64,000 nucleotides of DNA from Ptiloglossa arizonensis (taxonomy: Eukaryota; Arthropoda; Insecta; Hymenoptera; Colletidae), in the NCBI RefSeq assembly GCF_051014685.1, contig NW_027478397.1:992001-1056000 (forward strand). Reading direction: 5' to 3'. Both the position numbers and the translations under genes were made by a program. The notes beneath the pieces were generated by a model. That model was not told the origin of the DNA, searched no databases, and worked only from the letters and a program-made list of their open reading frames with translations. Shown in pieces: positions 50,288 to 61,713 of the stretch. Positions within the stretch are counted from its first letter, which is position 1, and the number at the start of each line of letters is the position of its first letter.

Positions 50288-53200
50288 GACAGCAGAAACT
50301 CGCCCGATTACAATGGTATGTGTATTTTTCCCCTAGGCATTTGTAGTTATTGGTTTCGAGTATCAGACTTGCGAAAATTTTGATGGTTTCTCAACCATTC
50401 CCTAACTTCAAACTCCCATATCTCGCGAACGGATTGACGAACTCGAGAAATTCCTGTTGCATCTGAAAGTAGAAACTCGCCCGATTACAACGGTATGTGA
50501 ATTTTTCCCCTAGGCCATTGTAGTTATCGGATTCGAGTATCAGACTTGCGAAAATTTTGATGATTTCTCAACCATTCCTTAAATTAAAACTCCCATATCT
50601 CGCGAACGGATTGACGAACTCGAGAGATTCCTGTTGCCTGTGAAAGTAGAAAGTCGCCCGATTTCAACGGTATGTGTATCTTTCCCCTAGGCCTTTGTAG
50701 TTATTGGTTTCGAATATCAGACTTGCGAAAATTTTGATGGTTTCTCATGCATTCCTTAACTTCAAACTTCCATATCACGCGAACGGATTGACGAACTCGA
50801 GAATTTCCTATTGCATCTGAAAGCAGAAACTCGCACGATTACAACGGTATGTGTATTTTTGCCTTAGGCCATAGTAGTTATTGGATTCGAGTATCAGACT
50901 AGCGAAAATTTTGATGATTTCTCAACAATTCCTTAACTTCAAACTGCCATATCTCGCGAACGCATTGACGAACTCGAGAAATTCCTGTTGCATGTGAAAG
51001 TAGAACCTCGCCCGATTACAATGGTATGTGTATTTTTCCCCTAGGCCTTTGAACTTATTGGTTTCGAGTATCAGACTTGCGAAAATTTTGATGGTTTCTC
51101 AACCATTCCTTAACTTCAAACTCCCATATCTCGCGAACGGATTGACGAAGTCGAGAAATTCCTGTTGCATCTGAAAGTAGAAAGTCGCCCGATTACAACG
51201 GTATGTGTATTTCTCCCCTAGGCCTTTGAAGTTATTGGTTTCGAGTATCAGACTTGCGAAAATTTTGATGGTTTCTCAACCATTCCTTAACTTCAAACTC
51301 CCATATCTCGCGAACGGATTGACGAACTCGAGAAATTCCTGTTGCATCTGAAAGTAGAAACTCGCCCGATTAGAATGGTATGTGTATTTTTCCCCTAGGC
51401 ATTTGTAGTTATTGGTTTCGAGTATCAGACTTGCGAAAATTTTAATGGTTTCTCAACCATTCCTTAACCTCAAACACCCATATCTCGCGAACGGATTGAC
51501 GAACTCGAGAAATTCCTGTTGCATGTGAAAGTAGAATCTCGCCCGATTACAACGGTGTGTGTACTTTTCCCCTAGGCCATTCCAGTTGTTGGTTTCGAGT
51601 ATCAGACCAGCGAAAATTTTGATGGTTTCTCAACCATTCCTTAACTTCAAACTCCCATATCTCGCGAACGGATTGACGAACTCGAGAATTTCCTATTGCA
51701 TCTGAAAGCAGAAACTCGCACGATTACAACGGTGTGTGTACTTTTCCCCTAAGCCATTCCAGTTGTTGGTTTCGAGTATCAGACCAGCGAAAATTTTGAT
51801 GGTTTCTCAACCATTCCTTAACCTCAAACTCCCATTTCTCGCGAACGGATTGACGAACTCGAGAAATTCCTTTTGCATGTGAAAGTAGAAAGTCGCCCGA
51901 TAACAACGGTATGTGTATTTTTCCCCTAGGCCTTTGAAGTTATTGGTTTCGAGTATCAGACTTGCGAAAATTTTGATGGTTTCTCAACCATTCCTTATCT
52001 TCACACTTCCATATCTCGCGAACGGATTGACGAACTCGAGAAATTCCTTTTGCATGTGAAAGTAGAAAGTCGCCCGATAACAACGGTATGTGTATTTTTC
52101 CCCTAGGCCTTTGAAGTTATTGGTTTCGAGTATCAGACTTGCGAAAATTTTGATGGTTTCTCATCCATTCCTTAACTTCCAACTCCCATATCTCGCGAAC
52201 GGATTGACGAACTCGAGAATTTCCTATTGCATCTGAAAGCAGAAACTCGCCCGATTACAACGGTATGTGTATTTTTCCCCTAGGCAATAGTAGTTATTGA
52301 TTTCAAGTATCAGACTTGCGAAAATTGTGATGGTTTCTCAACCATTCCTTAACTTCAGACTCCCATATCTCGCGAACGGATTGACGAACTCGAGAAATTC
52401 CTGTTGCATGTGAAAGTAGAAAGTCGCCCGATTACAACGGTATGTGTATTTTTTCCCTAGGCCTTTGAAGTTATTGGTTTCGAGTATCAGACTTGTGAAA
52501 ATTTTGATGGTTTCTCAACCATTCCTTATTTTCACACTTCCATATCTCGCGAATGGATTGACGAACTCGAGAATTTCCTATTGCATCTGAAAGCAGAAAC
52601 TCGCACGATTACAACGGTGTGTGTACTTTTCCCCTAAGCCATTCCAGTTGTTGGTTTCGAGTATCAGACCAGCGAAAATTTTGATGGTTTCTCAAGCATT
52701 CCTTAACTTCAAACTTCCATATCTCGCGAACGGATTGACGAACTCGCGAATTTCCTATTGCATCTGAATGCAGAAACTCGCCCGATTACAACGGTATGTG
52801 TATTTTTGCCCTAGGCCATAGTAGTTGTTGGTTTCGAGTATCAGACCAGCGAAAATTTTGATGGTTTCTCATGCATTCCTTAACTTCAAACTTCCATTTC
52901 TCGCGAACGGATTGACGAACTCGAGAATTTCCTATTGCATCTGACAACAGAAACTCGCCCGATTACAATGGTATGTGTATTTTTCCCCTAGGCATTTGTA
53001 GTTATTGGTTTCGAGTATCAGACTTGCGAAAATTTTGATGGTTTCTCAACCATTCCCTAACTTCAAACTCCCATATCTCGCGAACGGATTGACGAACTCG
53101 AGAAATTCCTGTTGCATCTGAAAGTAGAAACTCGCCCGATTACAACGGTATGTGAATTTTTCCCCTAGGCCATTGTAGTTATCGGATTCGAGTATCAGAC

Positions 53201-54373
53201 TTGCGAAAATTTTGATGATTTCTCAACCATTCCTTAAATTAAAACTCCCATATCTCGCGAACGGATTGACGAACTCGAGAGATTCCTGTTGCCTGTGAAA
53301 GTAGAAAGTCGCCCGATTTCAACGGTATGTGTATCTTTCCCCTAGGCCTTTGTAGTTATTGGTTTCGAATATCAGACTTGCGAAAATTTTGATGGTTTCT
53401 CATGCATTCCTTAACTTCAAACTTCCATATCACGCGAACGGATTGACGAACTCGAGAATTTCCTATTGCATCTGAAAGCAGAAACTCGCACGATTACAAC
53501 GGTATGTGTATTTTTGCCTTAGGCCATAGTAGTTATTGGATTCGAGTATCAGACTAGCGAAAATTTTGATGATTTCTCAACAATTCCTTAACTTCAAACT
53601 GCCATATCTCGCGAACGCATTGACGAACTCGAGAAATTCCTGTTGCATGTGAAAGTAGAATCTCGCCCGATTACAATGGTATGTGTATTTTTCCCCTAGG
53701 CCTTTGAACTTATTGGTTTCGAGTATCAGACTTGCGAAAATTTTGATGGTTTCTCAACCATTCCTTAACTTCAAACTCCCATATCTCGCGAACGGATTGA
53801 CGAAGTCGAGAAATTCCTGTTGCATCTGAAAGTAGAAAGTCGCCCGATTACAACGGTATGTGTATTTCTCCCCTAGGCCTTTGAAGTTATTGGTTTCGAG
53901 TATCAGACTTGCGAAAATTTTGATGGTTTCTCAACCATTCCTTAACTTCAAACTCCCATATCTCGCGAACGGATTGACGAACTCGAGAAATTCCTGTTGC
54001 ATCTGAAAGTAGAAACTCGCCCGATTAGAATGGTATGTGTATTTTTCCCCTAGGCATTTGTAGTTATTGGTTTCGAGTATCAGACTTGCGAAAATTTTAA
54101 TGGTTTCTCAACCATTCCTTAACCTCAAACACCCATATCTCGCGAACGGATTGACGAACTCGAGAAATTCCTGTTGCATGTGAAAGTAGAATCTCGCCCG
54201 ATTACAACGGTGTGTGTACTTTTCCCCTAGGCCATTCCAGTTGTTGGTTTCGAGTATCAGACCAGCGAAAATTTTGATGGTTTCTCAACCATTCCTTAAC
54301 TTCAAACTCCCATATCTCGCGAACGGATTGACGAACTCGAGAATTTCCTATTGCATCTGAAAGCAGAAACTCG
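49134..54373. repeat. 15-monomer (2655-bp) tandem block, two copies
   Basis: Copy 1 is 49134-51788 and copy 2 is 51789-54373, with a match of about 2585 bp. Only isolated differences were seen: GAAGGTATTGG against GAAGTTATTGG (49816/52471), CTGACAGCAG against CTGACAACAG (50288/52943) and GAACCTCG against GAATCTCG (51004/53659). The block contains the second copy of the seven-monomer unit, so the 15-unit duplication came after the 7-unit one. Confidence 0.88.
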
Positions 54374-57300
54374 CCCGATTACAACGGTATGTGTATTTTT
54401 GCCTTAGGCCATAGTAGTTATTGGATTCGAGTATCAGACTTGCGAAAATTTTGATGATTTCCCATCCATTCCTTAACTTCAAACTGCCATATCTCGCGAA
54501 CGCATTGACGAACTCGAGAAATTCCTGTTGCATGTGAAAGTAGAACCTCGCCCGATTACAACGGTGTGTGTACTTTTCCCCTAGGCCATTCCAGTTGTTG
54601 GTTTCGAGTATCAGATCAGCGAATATTTTGATGGTTTCTCAAACATTCCTTAACTTCAAACATCCATATCTCGCGAACGGATTGACGAACTCGAGAATTT
54701 CCTATTGTATCTGACAGCAGAAACTCGCCCGATTACAACGGTATGTGTATTTTTGCCGTAGGCCATAGTAGTTATTGGATGCGAGTATCAGACTTGCGAA
54801 AATTTTGATGACTTCTCAACCAATCCTTAACTTCAAACTGCCATACCTCGCGAACGCATTGACGAACTCCAGAAATTCCTGTTGCATGTGAAAATAGAAT
54901 CTCGCCCGATAACAATGGTATGTGTATTTTTCCCCTAGGCATTTGTAGTTGTTGGTTTCGAGTATCAGACTTGCGAAAATTTTGATGGTTTCTCAACCAT
55001 TCCTTAACTTCAAACTCCCATATCTCGCGAACGGATTGACGAACTCGAGAAATTCCTGTTGCATCTGAAAGTAGAAACTCGCCCGATTACAACGGCATGT
55101 GTATTTTTCCTCTAGGCCATTGTAGTTATTGGTTTCGAGTATCAGCCCAGCGAAAATTTTGATTGTTTCTCAACCATTCCTTAACTTCAAACTCCCATAT
55201 CCCGCGAACGGATTGACGAACTCGAGAAATTCCTGTTGCATGTGAAAGTAGAAAGTCGCCCGATTACAACGGTATGTGTATTTTTCTCCTAGGCCTTTGT
55301 AGTTATTGGTTTCGAGTATCAGACTTGCGAAAATTTTGATGGTTTCTCAACCATTCCTTAACTTCAAACTCCCATATCTCGCGAACGGATTGACGAACTC
55401 GAGAAATTCCTGTTGCATCTGAAAGTAGAAACTCGCCCGATTACAACGGTACGTGTATTTTTGCCCTGGGCCATTGTAGTTATTGGATTCGCGTATCGGA
55501 CTTGCGAAAATTTTGATGATATCTCAACCATTCCTTAACTTCAAATTCCCATATCCCGCGAACGGATTGACGAACTCGAGAAATTCCTGTTGCATGTGAA
55601 AGTAGAAAGTCGCCCGATTACAACGGTATGTGTATTTTTCCCCTAGGCCTTCGAAGTTATTGGTTTCGAGTATCAGATTTGCGAAAATTTTGATGGTTTC
55701 TCAACCATTCCTTATTTTCACACTTCCATATCTCGCGAACGGATTGACGAACTCGAGAATTTCCTGTTGCATCTGAAAGCAGAAACTCGCCCGATTACAA
55801 CGGTGTGTGTACTTTTCCCCTAGGCCATTGTAGTTATTGGTTTCGAGTATCAGACTTGCGAAAATTTTGATGGTTTCTCATCCATTCCTTAACTTCCAAC
55901 TCCCATATCTCGCGAACGGATTGACGAACTCGAGAATTTCCTATTGCATCTGAAAGCAGAAACTCGCCCGATTACAACGGTATGTGTATTTTTCCCCTAG
56001 GCCATAGTAATTATTGATTTCAAGTATCAGACTTGCGAAAATTGTGATGGTTTATCAACCATTCCTTAACTTCAAACTCCCATATCTCGCGAACGGATTG
56101 ACGAACTCGAGAAATTCCTGTTGCATCTGAAAGTAGAAACTCGCCCGATTACAAAGATATGTGTGTTTTCCCCCTAGGCCTTTCTAGTTGTTGGTTTCGA
56201 GTATCAGACTTGCGAAAATTTTGATGGTTTCTCAACCATTCCTTAACTTCAAACTCCCATATCTCGCGAACGGATTGACGAACTCGAGAATTTCCTATTG
56301 CATCTGAAAGCAGAAACTCGCCCGATTACAACGGTATGTGTATTTTTGCCTTAGGCCATAGTAGTTATTGGATTCGAGTATCAGACTTGCGAAAATTTTG
56401 ATGATTTCTCATCCATTCCTTAACTTCAAACTGCCATATCTCGCGAACGCATTGACGAACTCGAGAAATTCCTGTTGCATGTGAAAGTAGAACCTCGCCC
56501 GATTACAACGGTGTGTGTACTTTTCCCCTAGGCCATTCCAGTTGTTGGTTTCGAGTATCAGATCAGCGAATATTTTGATGGTTTCTCAAACATTCCTTAA
56601 CTTCAAACTTCCATATCTCGCGAACGGATTGACGAACTCGAGAATTTCCTATTGTATCTGACAGCAGAAACTCGCCCGATTACAACGGTATGTGTATTTT
56701 TGCCGTAGGCCATAGTAGTTATTGGATGCGAGTATCAGACTTGCGAAAATTTTGATGATTTCTCAACCATTCCTTAACTTCAAACTGCCATATCTCGCTA
56801 ACGCATTGACGAACTCGATAAATTCCTGTTGCATCTGAAAGTAGAAACTCGCCCGATTACAATGGTATGTGTATTTTTCCCCTAGGCATTTGTAGTTGTT
56901 GGTTTCGAGTATCAGACTTGCGAAAATTTTGATTGTTTCTCAACCATTCCTTAACTTCAAACTCCCATATCTCGCGAACGGATTGACGAACTCGAGAACT
57001 TCCTATTGCATCTGAATGCAGAAACTCGCCCGATTACAACGGTGTGTGTACTTTTCCCCTAGGCCATTCCAGTTGTTGGTTTCGAGTATCAGACTTGCGA
57101 AAATTTTGATGGTTCCTCAACCATTCCTTAACCTCAAACTCCCATTTCTCGCGAACGGATTGACGAAGTCGAGAAATTCCTGTTGCATCTGAAAGTAGAA
57201 ACTCGAGCGATTACAATGGTACGTGTACTTTTCCCCTAGGCCATTCCAGTTATTGGTTTCGAGTATCAGCCCAGCGAAAATTTTGATTGTTTTTCAACCA

Positions 57301-58589
57301 TTCCTTAACTTCAAACTCCCATATCCCGCGAACGGATTGACGAACTCGAGAAATTCCTATTGCATGTGAAGGTAGAAAGTCGCCTGATTACAACAGTATG
57401 TGTATTTTTCTCCTAGGCCTTTGTAGTTATTGGTTTCGAGTATCAGACTTGCGAAAATTTTGATAATTTCTCAACGATTTCTTATTTTCGCACTTCCATA
57501 TCTCGCGAACGCATTGACGAACTCGAGAAATTCCTGTTGCATCTGAAAGCAGAAACTCGCCCGATTACAACGGTGTGTGTACTTTTCCCCTAGGCCATTC
57601 CAGTTGTTGGTTTCGAGTATCAGATCAGCGAAAATTTTGATGGTTTCTCAAGCATTCCTTAACTTCAAACTTCCATATCTCGCGAACGGATTGACGAACT
57701 CGAGAATTTCCTTTTGCATCTGAATGCAGAAACTCGCCCGATTACAACGGTATGTGTACTTTTGCCCTAGGCCATAGTAGTTGTTGGTTTCGAGTATCAG
57801 ACTTGCGAAAATTTTGATGGTTTCTCAACCATTCCTTGACCTCAAACTCCCATTTCTCACGAACGGATTGACGAACTCGAGAAATTCCTGTTGCATCTGA
57901 AAGTAGAAACTCGACCGATTACAATGGTGTGTGTACTTTTCCCCTAGGCCATTCCAGTTGTTGGTTTCGAGTATCAGACTTGCGAAAATTTTGATGGTTT
58001 CTCAACCATTCCTTAATTTCAAACTGCCATATCTCGCGAACGGATTGACGAACTCGAGAATTTCCTATTGCATCTGAAAGCAGAAACTCGCCCGATTACA
58101 ACGGTATGTGTATTTTTGCCTTAGGCCATAGTAGTTATTGGATTCGAGTATCAGACTTGCGAAAATTTTGATGGTTTCTCAACCATTCCTTGACCTCAAA
58201 CTCCCATTTCTCGCGAACGGATTGACGAACTCGAGAAATTCCTGTTGCCTCTGAAAGTAGAAACTCGACCGATTACAATGGTGTGTGTACTTTTCCCCTA
58301 GGCCATTCCAGTTATTGGTTTCGAGTATCAGACCAGCGAAAATTTTGATGGTTTCTCAACCATTCCTTAACTTCAAACTCCCATATCTCGCGAACGGATT
58401 GACGAACTCGAGAAATTCCTGTTGCATCTGAAAGTAGAAACTCGCCCGATGACAAAGATATGTGTGTTTTCCCCCTAGGCGTTTGTAGTTGTTGGTTTCG
58501 AGTATCAGACTCGCAAAAATTTTGATGGTTTCTCAACCATTCCTTAACTTCAAACTCCCATATCTCGTGAACGGATTGTCGAACTCGAG
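54374..58589. repeat. Mixed satellite with two long-range partners
   Basis: 55644-56321 recurs at 61662-62339 (6018 bp, 34 units; markers CCTTCGAAGTTATTGG and CCATAGTAATTAT). 57480-58590 recurs at about 62613-63723 (5133 bp, 29 units; markers CATTCCTTGACCTC and GACTCGCAAAAATT). Near 55468 CCCTGGGCC replaces CCCTAGGCC, removing the AvrII site. A shared GATCAGCGAATATTTTG segment lies near 54616 and 56566, 11 units apart. Confidence 0.82.
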
Positions 58590-61500
58590 AAATTCCTGTT
58601 GCATCTGAAAGTAGAAACTCGCCCGATTACAATGGTATGTGTATTTTTCCCCTAGGCATTTGTAGTTGTTGGTTTCGAGTATCAGACTTGCGAAAATTTT
58701 GATGGTTTCTCAACCATTCCTTAATTTCAAACTCCCATATCTCGCGAACGGATTGACGAACTCGAGAATTTCCTATTGCATCTGAAAGCAGAAACTCGCC
58801 CGATTACAACGGTATGTGTATTTTTGCCTTAGGCCATAGTAGTTATTGGATTCGAGTATCAGACTTGCGAAAATTTTGATGATTTCTCAACCATTCCTTA
58901 ACTTCAAACTGCCATATCTCGCTAACGCATTGACGAACTCGATAAATTCCTGTTGCATCTGAAAGTAGAAACTCGCCCGATTACAATGGTATGTGTATTT
59001 TTCCCCTAGGCATTTGTAGTTGTTGGTTTCGAGTATCAGACTTGCGAAAATTTTGATTGTTTCTCAACCATTCCTTAACTTCAAACTCCCATATCTCGCG
59101 AACGGATTGACGAACTCGAGAACTTCCTATTGCATCTGAATGCAGAAACTCGCCCGATTACAACGGTGTGTGTACTTTTCCCCTAGGCCATTCCAGTTGC
59201 TGGTTTCCAGTATCAGATCAGCGAAAACTTTGATGGTTTCTCAAGCATTCCTTAACTTCAAACTTCCTTATCTCGCGAACGGATTGACGAACTCGAGAAT
59301 TTCCTATTGCATCTGAATGCAGAAACTCGCCCGATTACAACGGTATGTGTACTTTTGCCCTAGGCCATAGTAGTTGTTGGTTTCGAGTATCAGATCAGCG
59401 AAAATTTTGATGGTTTCTCAACCATTCCTTAACTTCAAACTCCCATATCTCGCGAACGGATTGACGAACTCGAGAAATTCCTGTTGCATCTGAAAGTAGG
59501 AACTCGCCCGATGACAAAGATATGTGTGTTTTCCCCGTAGGCCTTCGAAGTTATTGGTTTCGAGTATCAGATTTGCGAAAATTTTGATGATTTCTCAACC
59601 ATTCCTTAACTTCAAACTGCCATATCTCGCGAACGCATTGACGAACTCGATAAATTCCTGTTGCATCTGAAAGTAGAAACTCGCCCGATTACAATGGTAT
59701 GTGTATTTTTCCCCTAGGCATTTGTAGTTGTTGGTTTCGAGTATCAGACTTGCGAAAATTTTGATGGTTTCTCAACCATTCCTTAATTTCAAACTCCCAT
59801 ATCTCGCGAACGGATTGACGAACTCGAGAATTTCCTATTGCATCTGAAAGCAGAAACTCGCCCGATTACAACGGTATGTGTATTTTTGCCTTAGGCCATA
59901 GTAGTTATTGGATTCGAGTATCAGACTTGCGAAAATTTTGATGATTTCTCAACCATTCCTTAACTTCAAACTGCCATATCTCGCGAACGCATTGACGAAC
60001 TCGATAAATTCCTGTTGCATCTGAAAGTAGAAACTCGCCCGATTACAATGGTATGTGTATTTTTCCCCTAGGCATTTGTAGTTGTTGGTTTCGAGTATCA
60101 GACTTGCGAAAATTTTGATGGTTTCTCAACCATTCCTTAACTTCAAACTCCCATATCTCGCGAACGGATTGACGAACTCGAGAACTTCCTATTGCATCTG
60201 AATGCAGAAACTCGCCCGATTACAACGGTGTGTGTACTTTTCCCCTAGGCCATTCCAGTTGCTGGTTTCCAGTATCAGATCAGCGAAAACTTTGATGGTT
60301 TCTCAAGCATTCCTTAACTTCAAACTTCCTTATCTCGCGAACGGATTGACGAACTCGAGAATTTCCTATTGCATCTGAATGCAGAAACTCGCCCGATTAC
60401 AACGGTATGTGTACTTTTGCCCTAGGCCATAGTAGTTGTTGGTTTCGAGTATCAGATCAGCGAAAATTTTGATGGTTTCTCAACCATTCCTTAACTTCAA
60501 ACTCCCATATCTCGCGAACGGATTGACGAACTCGAGAAATTCCTGTTGCATCTGAAAGTAGGAACTCGCCCGATGACAAAGATATGTGTGTTTTCCCCGT
60601 AGGCCTTCGAAGTTATTGGTTTCGAGTATCAGATTTGCGAAAATTTTGATGATTTCTCAACCATTCCTTAACTTCAAACTGCCATATCTCGCGAACGCAT
60701 TGACGAACTCGATAAATTCCTGTTGCATCTGAAAGTAGAAACTCGCCCGATTACAATGGTATGTGTATTTTTCCCCTAGGCATTTGTAGTTGTTGGTTTC
60801 GAGTATCAGACTTGCGAAAATTTTGATGGTTTCTCAACCATTCCTTAATTTCAAACTCCCATATCTCGCGAACGGATTGACGAACTCGAGAATTTCCTAT
60901 TGCATCTGAAAGCAGAAACTCGCCCGATTACAACGGTATGTGTATTTTTGCCTTAGGCCATAGTAGTTATTGGATTCGAGTATCAGACTTGCGAAAATTT
61001 TGATGATTTCTCAACCATTCCTTAACTTCAAACTGCCATATCTCGCGAACGCATTGACGAACTCGATAAATTCCTGTTGCATCTGAAAGTAGAAACTCGC
61101 CCGATTACAATGGTATGTGTATTTTTCCCCTAGGCATTTGTAGTTGTTGGTTTCGAGTATCAGACTTGCGAAAATTTTGATGGTTTCTCAACCATTCCTT
61201 AACTTCAAACTCCCATATCTCGCGAACGGATTGACGAACTCGAGAACTTCCTATTGCATCTGAATGCAGAAACTCGCCCGATTACAACGGTGTGTGTACT
61301 TTTCCCCTAGGCCATTCCAGTTGCTGGTTTCCAGTATCAGATCAGCGAAAATTTTGATGGTTTCTCAAGCATTCCATAACTTCAAACTTCCTTATCTCGC
61401 GAACGGATTGACGAACTCGAGAATTTCCTATTGCATCTGAATGCAGAAACTCGCCCGATTACAACGGTATGTGTACTTTTGCCCTAGGCCATAGTAGTTG

Positions 61501-61713
61501 TTGGTTTCGAGTATCAGATCAGCGAAAATTTTGATGGTTTCTCAACCATTCCTTAACTTCAAACTCCCATATCTCGCGAACGGATTGACGAACTCGAGAA
61601 ATTCCTGTTGCATCTGAAAGTAGGAACTCGCCCGATGACAAAGATATGTGTGTTTTCCCCGTAGGCCTTCGAAGTTATTGGTTTCGAGTATCAGATTTGC
61701 GAAAATTTTGATG
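58590..61713. repeat. Six-monomer (1062-bp) tandem block, 2.94 copies
   Basis: Copies are 58590-59651, 59652-60713 and 60714-61713. Markers recur every 1062 bp: GAGAACTTCC (59119, 60181, 61243), TTGCTGGTTTCCAG, AACTTCCTTATCTCG, GTAGGAACTCG and CTCGATAAATTCC. Differences are few, for example CATTCCATAAC near 61373 in copy 3 only. Copy 3 ends at 61714, where GATGATTTCTC is replaced by GATGGTTTATC. It is one of the most homogeneous stretches of the window. Confidence 0.9.
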
